From: Flavobacteriales bacterium
Lineage (GTDB): Bacteria > Bacteroidota > Bacteroidia > Flavobacteriales_D > Crocinitomicaceae
Reading direction: 5' to 3'
Length of the DNA stretch: 64,000 bases
Assembly (NCBI GenBank): GCA_947488235.1
Contig: CANLAQ010000005.1
Coordinates: 1 to 64,000, forward strand
Shown here: piece after piece, positions 46,090 to 55,469 of the stretch
Numbering within the stretch: position 1 is the first letter of the stretch
How the letters are laid out: each line of letters starts with the position of its first letter
Position numbers and translations under genes: made by a program
Notes under the pieces: generated by a model
What the model saw: only the letters and a program-made list of their open reading frames with translations
Told to the model about the DNA's origin: nothing
The model's database searches: none

Positions 46090-47277
46090 TTACTCTTGTG
46101 CTCCTTTACTTTTAAATTCTTTAAGACTTCCAGAAAATGTTTCGTAAGATCTAAAGGTGCAAGGAATATCGCCATTATAAATGTTAAACTTTTTTCCAGG
46201 GCGTAGTCCGATAGATTTTGCGCCATCCTCACTGGAGGTGAGAATCCAAGTAGTCGAAGGATTCATAGTGTTTTTTAACCAATCGCCTATTCCTGTATAT
46301 AAATCAACAATGTCAGCTGCCAAACGCTCCCCGTAAGGAGGATTGGTTACAATAAAGATTTCTTCCTCTTGATGTGGGATATCTCTATAGTCTAATACGC
46401 TAATTAAAATATTCCTATTAAAGCTCATTCCTCTTAGGTTTCTCCTTGCTTTCAAGACCATTTCATCTTCTATATCTGATCCGAAAATACGACATGGTAA
46501 TTCTCTAACGATTCTTGGTGCTGCATCATAGATTTCATCCCACATCTTGGCATCAAAGTTTTTTAAGTTTTTGAAGGTGTAATGTTGTCTCTCTATACTT
46601 GAAGGTATTCCGCTTGCTAATAATGCCGCTTCAATAATAATTGTTCCTGAACCACAAAATGGATCTAAAAAAGTTGTTTTTCTGTCCCATCCTGATTGTC
46701 TGATAAGGCAAGCTGCCACTACTTCATTCAATGGGGCAGAACCTGTTTCTGTTCTATAACCGCGTTGGAATAATGGCGCACCAGAGGTGTTTAAGGATAT
46801 TGTAGCTACATTTTCTCTAATGTATAAATCTATCAGTACACTTGGTGTTTTTAATTCAATGTTCGGACGATCAAGATCTTTGTCCCGAAAACAATCTACT
46901 ATAGCATCCTTAACAACGAGGAAGGGATAATGTGAATTTTTGAACAATGCCGAATTTACAGCTCCCTTAATTGCAAAGGTTTGCTTGCTATTAAATATCG
47001 TTGTCCAATCGATTTGGGCAGATTTTTTATATAAATCATCTTCATTAAATAGCCTAAAACTTACCAATTCAACTAAAATTGAGATCGCACATCTACTGTG
47101 TAGATTTAAATAATATACATCTCTCCAAGTACCTTTTATTTGAACTGCTCTATTTAACAATTCAATGTTTTCATAGCCCAATTCAGTTAGTTCGTCTGCT
47201 AAAACTTGTTCAAATCCAAAAAAACTTTTTAAGGTTATGGTGAGTGAATCTTTTGTTAAATTATCGAGAGATTTCAT
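46090..47277 (-). CDS. THUMP-domain 23S rRNA guanine-N2 methyltransferase (RlmL N-half-like)
   Basis: SAM-dependent RNA methyltransferase. The 395-residue protein has an N-terminal THUMP-containing region (about 1-155), then the methyltransferase fold with FLDPFCGSGTIIIEAAL (SAM loop) near residue 190 and the TNPPYGERL catalytic motif near 305. It matches the RlmL/YpsC family, without the C-terminal RlmK half of the E. coli fusion. The ATG at 47277 is chosen over a TTG at 47286. Its start is only 11 bp from the divergent patatin gene. Confidence 0.92.
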   Translation of the reverse strand: MKSLDNLTKDSLTITLKSFFGFEQVLADELTELGYENIELLNRAVQIKGTWRDVYYLNLHSRCAISILVELVSFRLFNEDDLYKKSAQIDWTTIFNSKQTFAIKGAVNSALFKNSHYPFLVVKDAIVDCFRDKDLDRPNIELKTPSVLIDLYIRENVATISLNTSGAPLFQRGYRTETGSAPLNEVVAACLIRQSGWDRKTTFLDPFCGSGTIIIEAALLASGIPSSIERQHYTFKNLKNFDAKMWDEIYDAAPRIVRELPCRIFGSDIEDEMVLKARRNLRGMSFNRNILISVLDYRDIPHQEEEIFIVTNPPYGERLAADIVDLYTGIGDWLKNTMNPSTTWILTSSEDGAKSIGLRPGKKFNIYNGDIPCTFRSYETFSGSLKEFKSKGAQE

Positions 47278-47288
47278 TTTTATCAATT

Positions 47289-49607
47289 ATGCGTCTAAAT
47301 TTGTACAAAAGAACAAAATTGAAATCGTTTCTAAGCTCCTTTTTCTTAGTATTTTTATTTATCTCGGTAAATTGTACTGCCCAACAAAAAATCGGATTGG
47401 TTTTAAGTGGGGGAGGAGCAACAGGTTTAGCGCATATTGGTGTATTAAAAGCTTTAGAGGAAAAAGGAATTCCAATTGATTATATCACCGGCACATCTGC
47501 TGGCGCATTGGTGGGAAGTATGTACGCATGTGGTTTCTCTCCACAAGAAATTGAAAATTATGTTTTAAGTGAATCGTTTCAATTAATGACGAATGGTAAA
47601 CTTGAAGCAGATAAAAGATTTTTATTTCAAGAAAGAGATAATGATGCTTCTATTTTTAATTTTTCATTCTCCAAGGATAGTATTTTAAGAAAATCGATTC
47701 CTCTTAATTTAGTAACGCCATCTTATCTGGATTTTGAAATGGCGCGTTTATTAGGAACCGTTAGCGCAAGTCATTTCAATTCATTTGATAGTTTATTTGT
47801 TCCTTTTAGATGCGTGGCTTCTGATGTAGTAAATAAAAAAAGCACTTCGTTCTCTACTGGACATCTAAATCAAGCGGTTCGAGCGTCAATGACTTATCCC
47901 TTTTATGTTAATCCAATTAGAATTGATGGAATTGTTTATTTTGATGGTGGTCTTTACAACAACTTTCCAGTCAATATTATGTATAATGATTTCCATCCTG
48001 ATTTTATTATTGGTAGTAATGTTTCTGATAATGCTAAGGCTCCCGATGAGCAAGACTTTATTGGCATGTTAGAAAATATGATGGCTACACCTACAGATTA
48101 TTCGATTCCTTGTGCTGAAGGAATTATTATAAATCCCAAATCAAATGTTGGACTCTTTGAATTTGATGAGGTGAAACAGGCCATTCAAGATGGTTATCTC
48201 GCAGCTAGTTTAATGCTTGATTCCATTTCGAAGTACATTACAATTCATCAAGATTCTTTGTCCTTGGCTCAAAAAAGAGCTGTATTTAAATCACAAACAA
48301 CCCCTATAACTGTTTCTTCCATCACCAATAATTATAGTAAAAAGAAGGATTTAAAGTTTGCACGATCCTCCATGATTAAAGGTAGAAAAGGGGAGGTCTT
48401 ATCAAATGAATTGCTTGAAAAAAGATATTTCAGGTTATATGCTACACCGCAAATTGACTTTGTGTATCCTACTTTTCAATTGAAAAAGGATTCTAGTTAT
48501 AATCTTGATTTGAAACTCAGGAAGTCTAAGGATTTTAGAATTGATATTGGTGGACATGTTTGTTCTCGTGCCGTAAATACAGGTTATCTTGGGCTCACTT
48601 ATCAAGGATTAGGCAAGGTAGCCTATGGATTGCATGCTGAATCTTATTTCGGTAAATTTTATGGCGCAGGAAAATTAGAAGCTTCCCTACAAATCCCATC
48701 TGTTTTCCCAATTTCGGGTTCTATTTATTTAGTCTTAAATCGTTGGGATTACTTTAGAAGTTTTGCTACTTTCTTTGAAGATGTTCAACCTTCATTCTTG
48801 GTTCAAAATGAAGTGTATTATGGAGTGAAATTGAAACATCCAATATTTAATAATTCTAAAGGGACTTTAGATTACCGTATGTTTAATTTGAGTGATGATT
48901 ATTACCAAATTAAACAATTTACGAATAAGGACACTACTGATGTGACACTTCTTTCTGGTTCAACCATTAGTTATCAGTTAGTGCAAAACACACTCAATCG
49001 CAAGCAATTTGCTTCAAAAGGTTCATTGATTGATGTTAAAATGCGTTTTGTTACAGCTCAAGAAAATACCGTCCCGGGATCTACTTCACCTCTAGATACG
49101 ATTTCGTTCCGTCAACATGATTGGTTCAATTTAACAGCAGAATTTCAACATTATTTTGAAATTAATTCTAAAATCCATATCGGTATTCATTCAAAAGCAA
49201 TGTTCAACTCTCAGTCACTATTCTCCAATTATACGGCAAGTCTTTTATCGCTTCCTAGTTTTGCAATTCTGCCAGATATGGAAACTTATTTCCTTCCTGA
49301 ATATCGATCTCCTCAACATATGGGCGCTGGGTTAAACTTCGTTTATGGCATTGGCAAGAATTTCGAATACCGACTCGATGCGTATTATTATCAGCCCTTC
49401 ATTCAATTAATTAAAAATACAGATGGTTCAATTCAATATGCTAAACCTTATAAAGCAGCGTCTTTCTTGGCATCATCGTCTTTAATTTATAATACAGTCC
49501 TAGGGCCTATTCGAGCAACTTTAAATTATTTCCCAAAACAAGCCCGACCTTTAGCCTTTCAAATTAGTTACGGATATGTTTTGTTTAATGAACGCGCAGT
49601 TCGATAG
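47289..49607 (+). CDS. Patatin-like phospholipase fused to an outer-membrane barrel
   Basis: A 772-residue protein with an exported patatin lipase domain: IGLVLSGGGATGLAHIGVLK (oxyanion loop), GTSAGALVGSMYA (nucleophile Ser) and FDGGLYNNFP (catalytic Asp). The C-terminal half (about 380-772) is beta-rich with Omp85/surface-antigen style repeats and ends SYGYVLFNERAVR. This is the layout of type Vd (PlpD-like) autotransporters. The start is uncertain: a TAAATTTG box at 47296 would favour the TTG at 47319, which also gives a compact signal peptide (MKSFLSSFFLVF). Confidence 0.9.
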   Translation: MRLNLYKRTKLKSFLSSFFLVFLFISVNCTAQQKIGLVLSGGGATGLAHIGVLKALEEKGIPIDYITGTSAGALVGSMYACGFSPQEIENYVLSESFQLMTNGKLEADKRFLFQERDNDASIFNFSFSKDSILRKSIPLNLVTPSYLDFEMARLLGTVSASHFNSFDSLFVPFRCVASDVVNKKSTSFSTGHLNQAVRASMTYPFYVNPIRIDGIVYFDGGLYNNFPVNIMYNDFHPDFIIGSNVSDNAKAPDEQDFIGMLENMMATPTDYSIPCAEGIIINPKSNVGLFEFDEVKQAIQDGYLAASLMLDSISKYITIHQDSLSLAQKRAVFKSQTTPITVSSITNNYSKKKDLKFARSSMIKGRKGEVLSNELLEKRYFRLYATPQIDFVYPTFQLKKDSSYNLDLKLRKSKDFRIDIGGHVCSRAVNTGYLGLTYQGLGKVAYGLHAESYFGKFYGAGKLEASLQIPSVFPISGSIYLVLNRWDYFRSFATFFEDVQPSFLVQNEVYYGVKLKHPIFNNSKGTLDYRMFNLSDDYYQIKQFTNKDTTDVTLLSGSTISYQLVQNTLNRKQFASKGSLIDVKMRFVTAQENTVPGSTSPLDTISFRQHDWFNLTAEFQHYFEINSKIHIGIHSKAMFNSQSLFSNYTASLLSLPSFAILPDMETYFLPEYRSPQHMGAGLNFVYGIGKNFEYRLDAYYYQPFIQLIKNTDGSIQYAKPYKAASFLASSSLIYNTVLGPIRATLNYFPKQARPLAFQISYGYVLFNERAVR

Positions 49608-49618
49608 CGACCTTTAAT

Positions 49619-49626
49619 TATCTTTG
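49619..49626 (+). promoter_or_regulatory. Promoter -7 box for the double VOC gene
   Basis: TATCTTTG, exact TAnnTTTG match, 13 bases before the ATG at 49640. Confidence 0.6.
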
Positions 49627-49639
49627 TAAAAAAAATAAA

Positions 49640-50704
49640 ATGGAGAAAATCATTTGTGGAATTCAACAAATGGGTATCGGTGTCCCTAATGTACAAGAAA
49701 TTTGGGCTTGGTACAGGGTGCAATTTGGTATGGATGTAAAGATATTTGAAGAGGCTGCAGAAGCTCCTTTGATGATAGATTACACTGCCGATAAGGTACA
49801 GTCTCGAACAGCCACTCTTGCATTGAGTATGAATGGGGGAGGAGGTTTCGAAATTTGGCAATTTACTTCTCGGAATACAGAGAAAGCTTCTTTTGATGTC
49901 CGTATGGGTGATTTTGGATTACTGGCATGTAAAATTAAATCTAGAGATGTTAAAGCTTCTTATGAATTCCTAAAGAATAATAAGGTTACCATCTTAAATG
50001 AACCAAGAAAAGATCCAAATGGTGCGCTTTCTTTTTTTCTATTAGATCCTAATGGAAATATTTTTCAAGTGGTAGAATCCAATTCTTGGTTTGGTCAAAC
50101 AGGTCATAAGTCACAATGTGGAGGTGTTGCTGGTTCAATTATTGGTGTTTCAGACATGGATAAATCTCTGGTTTTGTATCGAGATATATTAAACTATGAT
50201 CTTATTGATTATGATGAAACAGGTGTTTTTGAAGATTTTAAGGACTTGAATGGAGGTAATCGTACTTTTAGGCGTGTTCGTCTTTCGCATAGTGCAGATC
50301 GAAAAGGTCCTTTTGCACCTTTATTGGGCGCGTCTTCAATGGAATTGGTTCAAGTTTTAGAGGATAATACCAGCCGAAAAATATTTGAGAATCGCTTGTG
50401 GGGAGATTGGGGTTTTATTCATCTTTGTTTTGATGTTCAAGGAATGGATGCCTTACAAAAGCAATGTGATTCTTTAGGTTTTCCATTTACAGTTGATAGT
50501 GGTAGCACTTTTGACATGGGTGAAGCAGGGGGTCGTTTTTCTTATATTGAAGATCCAGATGGAACGCTAATTGAATTTGTAGAAACCCATAAGGTTCCCG
50601 TTCTTAAAAAGATTGGGTGGTATATAAATCTGAAAAACAGAAAGCCGGGAAAGTCGCTACCAAGATTTATTTTGAAAGCAATGGGATTGAACAGGGTAAA
50701 ATAA
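49640..50704 (+). CDS. Tandem VOC (glyoxalase/dioxygenase fold) protein
   Basis: A 354-residue cytoplasmic protein with two vicinal-oxygen-chelate domains, about residues 1-145 and 150-305. Each ends in the expected strand with a ligand-type Glu (LDPNGNIFQVVE; EDPDGTLIEFVE), and the second has the mid-domain His in FIHLCFDV. The usual first-strand His is missing in both halves (QQMGIGVPNV, GSIIGVSDMD), so full metal binding is doubtful in the first. Substrate unknown; it could be a lyase, a dioxygenase or a binding protein. Confidence 0.82.
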   Translation: MEKIICGIQQMGIGVPNVQEIWAWYRVQFGMDVKIFEEAAEAPLMIDYTADKVQSRTATLALSMNGGGGFEIWQFTSRNTEKASFDVRMGDFGLLACKIKSRDVKASYEFLKNNKVTILNEPRKDPNGALSFFLLDPNGNIFQVVESNSWFGQTGHKSQCGGVAGSIIGVSDMDKSLVLYRDILNYDLIDYDETGVFEDFKDLNGGNRTFRRVRLSHSADRKGPFAPLLGASSMELVQVLEDNTSRKIFENRLWGDWGFIHLCFDVQGMDALQKQCDSLGFPFTVDSGSTFDMGEAGGRFSYIEDPDGTLIEFVETHKVPVLKKIGWYINLKNRKPGKSLPRFILKAMGLNRVK

Positions 50705-52600
50705 CTACTTTTTTCTACTGTTTACAGCCTCATAAACAACATGTTGAAGTTGTGTTCTGATTCCTAAGTCTCGCAATTTCCAGTTGTCTTGATCCGGATG
50801 AACTCTGTTCGAAAGAAATATAAAAACTACCTCATCCTTTGGGTCTGCCCATGCTAATGTTCCCGTAAAACCCGAATGTCCAAAACTTAAAGAAGATGCC
50901 AATTCATCACATGTCCCACCGCCACTTGCGTTCGGTCTATCAAATCCTGCACCCCTCCTGTTTCCTGCAAATTGCGCTTTGGTATATTCTTGCATAATGG
51001 CTTCGTTGAAATAGGTCTCCCCACCATATTTCCCATGATTTAATATGAGTTGCATGATACTGGCAAGATCTGTAGCATTGGAGAAGATTCCTGCATGTCC
51101 ACCAACGCCTCCTAGCATTGCTGCTCCTGGATCATGCACATAACCATGGATTAATTGCTTTCTGAATGCTTGATCTCTTTCAGTAGGAACAATTTGTGTC
51201 AAAGGGAAAAAAGACCTAGGTAAATAGCGCAAATATCTTAATCCCATTGGTGCATAAATCGTTTCTGTTAAATAGGTATTTTGCTTCTTCCCAATTAGTT
51301 TCTCGAAAATCTTTTGCGTGAAATAGTAGCATAAATCAGAATATTCATACTTTTTTGCGCCTAATGGTGTCGATAAAATTTGCTGGTACATACTGTCAAC
51401 ATAATCCGTGCGCATATATATATTTTCCGCAACCTCTAATTCATATCCATTTCCTGCTTTCTTTGCATATATACTCGGATTTAACTGTCCACCTTTCAGT
51501 GTTTTTTTATAAAACGCAATCCATGGTGTTAGTCCAGATTGATGTGCCATCATTTCTCTTAATCCAATATTGCTGTAGTTGGTTTCCTTTGTTAATTCTG
51601 GAATGTAATCTTTCAATTTTTTATCTAAACTGTATAAACCTTTGTATTGTAAATGCATCGCTAATAGCGTAGATCCCGCTATTTTAGAGATAGATGCAAT
51701 GTCGTATACAGCTTCATTATTAATCTTGATACTGGAATCAAGATAGGTTTGTGCGCCAAAACTTTTTCGGTAAATAAATTGTCCCCTCACCGCAACAGCA
51801 ATTTGACAGCCAGGATAAGCTCCGTCTTTAATACCTTTTAGGGCAATTTCATCAATTCTTTTTAATTTATTTGGATCAATACCGAGTTCTTCAGGAGTTC
51901 CAAATTTTAAACGCCCATTAGGAATAGTGACTAATCCATGCCCGGTTTTATATAGATGCCCGAGATCATGATCTAATCTTGCCTTGGTTCCAATCGCTCC
52001 AAATAGTAATTGCGCCGCTCTGTTTTGAGCCATCCAATGGTTTTCCCGTCCCCAAAGTATAGCCTTGCAATGTGAATGAAGATTGCTTTTAAAAATCTCT
52101 CCTTCTCCAAATATAATACTAATCTTCTCAAGGCCCTTTGGTAATTTTTCTAAAACAATATGCTGCTGTTTATTGATGGTAAGTGATTCTGTACTGTCAG
52201 CATGGAAGGAGATTAAACATAAATCAAATTGTCCAAGATGACTGTATATAGAATCTGGTATTTGCTCCGCATTGTGAAAGGTGAAATTAGTAGTCTGAGC
52301 AAATAATGATACCGTTGCTCTAAATTCTGAACTGTTGCCCCCAATACTTAAAAGTGCAATTTTTCGATCAAGCTTTCCTAAAGGAAATACTTGCGCATCA
52401 TTTTTTAAGAGCACCAACTCTTTTTCAATAGCCAAAAATTGTTCTGTTGTAGATAGGTTCTGTGACTTCTTTAATGGCTCACTTAACCAATTTTTAGGCA
52501 CTGGTGGATACGGCATATTCGGATTTCCCTTCCATTGCTGCATGCAAAAAGAAAATAATACAATACTCAGTATAAGATAGATAAAGGGTTTCTTTTTCAT
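50705..52600 (-). CDS. Serine hydrolase (beta-lactamase fold) with GH3 C-domain remnant
   Basis: A 631-residue exported protein. Signal segment (about 1-19), then residues about 55-215 resemble the C-terminal domain of GH3 enzymes (VLLKNDAQVFPLGKLDRKIA, QNRAAQLLFGAIGTKARL). A class C beta-lactamase/serine hydrolase domain follows (about 235-625) with nucleophile S303 in SISK and a YSD motif. Bacteroidota often encode fusions of a GH3 N-acetylglucosaminidase with this hydrolase; here the GH3 TIM-barrel catalytic domain is absent. It may act on cell-wall peptides or esters. The ATG at 52600 is taken over a TTG at 52621. Confidence 0.87.
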   Translation of the reverse strand: MKKKPFIYLILSIVLFSFCMQQWKGNPNMPYPPVPKNWLSEPLKKSQNLSTTEQFLAIEKELVLLKNDAQVFPLGKLDRKIALLSIGGNSSEFRATVSLFAQTTNFTFHNAEQIPDSIYSHLGQFDLCLISFHADSTESLTINKQQHIVLEKLPKGLEKISIIFGEGEIFKSNLHSHCKAILWGRENHWMAQNRAAQLLFGAIGTKARLDHDLGHLYKTGHGLVTIPNGRLKFGTPEELGIDPNKLKRIDEIALKGIKDGAYPGCQIAVAVRGQFIYRKSFGAQTYLDSSIKINNEAVYDIASISKIAGSTLLAMHLQYKGLYSLDKKLKDYIPELTKETNYSNIGLREMMAHQSGLTPWIAFYKKTLKGGQLNPSIYAKKAGNGYELEVAENIYMRTDYVDSMYQQILSTPLGAKKYEYSDLCYYFTQKIFEKLIGKKQNTYLTETIYAPMGLRYLRYLPRSFFPLTQIVPTERDQAFRKQLIHGYVHDPGAAMLGGVGGHAGIFSNATDLASIMQLILNHGKYGGETYFNEAIMQEYTKAQFAGNRRGAGFDRPNASGGGTCDELASSLSFGHSGFTGTLAWADPKDEVVFIFLSNRVHPDQDNWKLRDLGIRTQLQHVVYEAVNSRKK

Positions 52601-52700
52601 AGTGATAGTAATCTCCAACAAATCTAAATAAAAGTTATGGGCTATGTTATTTATTGAAGTTAAAAAACAACTTGCTAATGATTTATTCCTAAAAATAAGA

Positions 52701-52719
52701 TAGTGTCATTTATACACTA
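52701..52719. repeat. Short inverted repeat upstream of pckA
   Basis: TAGTGT and ACACTA separated by 8 bases, in the 274-bp AT-rich gap before pckA. It could be a regulator site. Otherwise I see only weak promoter-like sequence there (TATTATTG at 52845-52852). Confidence 0.3.
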
Positions 52720-52874
52720 ATATAAGGTAAGTAAAAACTTTCAAAAAAACTAAATTTTTTCTCAACAGCCTATTTTCTTATTGTTCGTAAATAGTTGAGT
52801 CAAAATAGTCATAAATCCCTAACATGCCCTTAATTTTGCTCTAATATTATTGAGAATCTAAATTAGATAACATT

Positions 52875-54485
52875 ATGGATTTAGTCGGAAAATTTGGTGA
52901 AAACGCAGATTTATCTGCTTCACTAGGAATGCATAATTTAGGCAGTCAATATTGGAATCTTTCCCCTGCTGAATTGGTTGAAGACTGCATACTTTGTGGT
53001 GAAGGAATGCTTACAGATACTGGAGCCCTTGCTATTGAGACAGGTGAGTTTACAGGCCGTTCTCCTAAAGATCGATTCATCGTTAGAGATGAGATTACCG
53101 AAAATGCTGTTTGGTGGGGCAATGTAAATATTGGTTTCACACCCGCGCAATTTGATGCTCTTTACAATCGTATGCTAGCGTACTTGAATGGTAAGGATGT
53201 ATATGTGAGAGATGCTCAAGCATGTGCTGATGTTGATTTTCAAATGAATATTCGTGTTGTTACCGAATTGGCTTGGTCTAGCTTGTTTGCCTATAATATG
53301 TTCTTGCGTCCTGATGATGAGACCATTGAAACTTTCTTACCTGATTGGCATATTGTATGTATTCCTTCTTTTTTAGCAGATCCAAAGATTGATGGAACCC
53401 GTCAAGCTAATTTTGCAATTCTGAATTTTACTAAAAAAATAATTCTAATCGGTGGAACTGGATATACAGGTGAAATTAAAAAAGGAATTTTTTCTGCTTT
53501 GAATTTTATTTTACCTCATGATAAAGGGGTTTTATCAATGCATTGTTCAGCAAATATTGGAAAAGATGGTGATACTGCTATCTTTTTTGGTTTGTCAGGA
53601 ACCGGTAAAACAACCCTTTCTTCAGATCCAAACCGTCAGTTAATAGGAGACGATGAGCATGGATGGAGCGAAAACACTGTCTTTAATTTTGAGGGTGGTT
53701 GTTATGCTAAAACAATTGACTTGTCAGCAGAAAAAGAACCACAGATTTATAACGCAATTAAATTTGGTGCTTTATTAGAAAATATAGGTTTTAAGGCAGA
53801 ATCTTCAAGTCCTGATTATGCTGATGGTACCATAACTGAAAATACAAGGGTGTCCTACCCAATTCATTTTATTGATAATATTGTCGTTCCCTCTATTGGT
53901 GGCGCTCCAAAAAATATATTCTTTCTAACAGCAGATGCTTTTGGTGTACTTCCTCCAATTTCTCTTCTAACTAAAGAACAAGCCATGTATCATTTTATGT
54001 CTGGTTATACAGCGAAGGTAGCAGGAACTGAGGTTGGAATTACAGAACCAACTACTACTTTTTCAGCTGGATTTGGTGCTGCGTTTTTACCTTTACATCC
54101 CGCAAAGTACGCGAAATTGTTAGGTGATAAATTACATGGAACAGATATTAAAGTTTGGTTAATTAATACAGGTTGGTCCGGTGGTTCTTATGGAACTGGT
54201 TCTAGAATGAAATTATCTTACACTAGAGCAATGATTACTGCTGCTTTAACAGGTAAGTTAAATGATGTTTCTTACGAATCTATGCCTTTCTTTGACTTGT
54301 CTTTCCCTACTACTTGCGATAGCGTTCCTAGTGAATTATTGAATCCTCGGAATACTTGGTCAGACAAACATGCTTATGACGAAACAGCACAGAATTTGGC
54401 GCAAAAATTTGTGGCTAATTTTGAAAAATTTGCTGCTGAAACAAGCGCTGAGATATTGGCAGCAGCCCCTAAAGTTTTAGTTTAG
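52875..54485 (+). CDS. pckA: Phosphoenolpyruvate carboxykinase (ATP)
   Basis: Gluconeogenic conversion of oxaloacetate to PEP with ATP. The 536-residue protein has TGRSPKDRFIVRDE, the P-loop GLSGTGKTTLSSDP (kinase-1a), GDDEHGW (metal), FEGGCYAK and the GGSYGTGSRMKLSYTRAMI adenine-binding region. Normal length and complete. Monocistronic, with its own terminator. Confidence 0.97.
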   Translation: MDLVGKFGENADLSASLGMHNLGSQYWNLSPAELVEDCILCGEGMLTDTGALAIETGEFTGRSPKDRFIVRDEITENAVWWGNVNIGFTPAQFDALYNRMLAYLNGKDVYVRDAQACADVDFQMNIRVVTELAWSSLFAYNMFLRPDDETIETFLPDWHIVCIPSFLADPKIDGTRQANFAILNFTKKIILIGGTGYTGEIKKGIFSALNFILPHDKGVLSMHCSANIGKDGDTAIFFGLSGTGKTTLSSDPNRQLIGDDEHGWSENTVFNFEGGCYAKTIDLSAEKEPQIYNAIKFGALLENIGFKAESSSPDYADGTITENTRVSYPIHFIDNIVVPSIGGAPKNIFFLTADAFGVLPPISLLTKEQAMYHFMSGYTAKVAGTEVGITEPTTTFSAGFGAAFLPLHPAKYAKLLGDKLHGTDIKVWLINTGWSGGSYGTGSRMKLSYTRAMITAALTGKLNDVSYESMPFFDLSFPTTCDSVPSELLNPRNTWSDKHAYDETAQNLAQKFVANFEKFAAETSAEILAAAPKVLV

Positions 54486-54511
54486 TTCATCAATCAACAC
54501 CCTAATAAATC

Positions 54512-54537
54512 AAGCTGCTTCGGCAGCTTTTTTTTTG
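54512..54537 (+). terminator. Terminator of pckA
   Basis: Stem AAGCTGC / GCAGCTT closed by a TTCG tetraloop and followed by nine T, 27 bp after the pckA stop. Confidence 0.95.
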
Positions 54538-54560
54538 CTCATTGCTTTACTAAAAATCGT

Positions 54561-54568
54561 TATTTTTG
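54561..54568 (+). promoter_or_regulatory. Promoter -7 box abutting cysD start
   Basis: TATTTTTG, an exact TAnnTTTG match, only 4 bases before the ATG at 54573. Transcription would start at about the start codon, giving a leaderless message. Confidence 0.55.
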
Positions 54569-54572
54569 AATG

Positions 54573-55469
54573 ATGGATTTTTTAGATCAATTAGAGGCAG
54601 AGGCCATTTATATTCTTAGAGAAACAGCTGCGCAGTTTCAAAATCCTGTGCTATTATTTAGCGGGGGAAAGGATAGTATTTGTTTGGTTCATCTCGCTAA
54701 AAAAGCATTCTTCCCTCACAAAATCCCTTTTCCTTTGCTTCATATCGACACGGGACATAATTTTCAGGAAGCATTGGATTATAGAGATGCCTTGGTTCAG
54801 GATTTAAATCTTAAATTATTTATACGCTTCGTTGCTGAGGATATGTCTTCCAATGGACTTGTGGATTTGGATCAAAAATTTCCTTCTAGAAATACCTTTC
54901 AAACCATTTCTTTATTAAAAGCGATTGAATTATATGAATTTGATGCTTGTATTGGTGGAGCACGCCGAGACGAAGAAAAAGCGCGCGCTAAAGAAAGAAT
55001 TTTTTCTCATCGAAATCTTCAAGGTAAATGGCTCCCTGAATCCCAAGGACCTGAAGTTTGGCGTATTTTGAATGGTTCGATTTTGAAAGGTGAAAACATG
55101 AGGGTCTTTCCCTTGTCGAATTGGACTGAAATTGATGTTTGGCGCTATATCTTGCGTGAAAAAATAACGCTTCCCTCTTTGTATTTTGCACATTCGCGTC
55201 CCTGTTTCCAATTAAAAGATGGATCCTTGATGTGTGTGAATGAATTCGTGAAAGTTGACGATAAGGATGTAATTGAAACAAGAAAAGTAAGGTATCGGAC
55301 GGTTGGAGACATGACTTGCACCGCTGCTATTGAAAGTGATGCGAATACAGTATCTGAAGTAATTGAAGAATTGATTCATGCTAAAATTTCTGAAAGAGGT
55401 GCTACACGAATCGACGACAGAATAAGTGATGCAGGAATGGAAGACCGTAAAAAGGAGGGTTATTTTTAA
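54573..55469 (+). CDS. cysD: Sulfate adenylyltransferase subunit 2
   Basis: Catalytic subunit of ATP sulfurylase, forming APS from ATP and sulfate. The 298-residue protein starts MDFLDQLEAEAIYILRE and has the PP-loop VLLFSGGKDSICLVHLA, GGARRDEEKARAKERI and FPLSNWTEIDVWRYI. An extra ATG precedes (54570), but the family start and promoter spacing favour 54573. The stop overlaps cysN (TAATG). No cysC, cysH or sulfite reductase gene is adjacent. Confidence 0.96.
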   Translation: MDFLDQLEAEAIYILRETAAQFQNPVLLFSGGKDSICLVHLAKKAFFPHKIPFPLLHIDTGHNFQEALDYRDALVQDLNLKLFIRFVAEDMSSNGLVDLDQKFPSRNTFQTISLLKAIELYEFDACIGGARRDEEKARAKERIFSHRNLQGKWLPESQGPEVWRILNGSILKGENMRVFPLSNWTEIDVWRYILREKITLPSLYFAHSRPCFQLKDGSLMCVNEFVKVDDKDVIETRKVRYRTVGDMTCTAAIESDANTVSEVIEELIHAKISERGATRIDDRISDAGMEDRKKEGYF

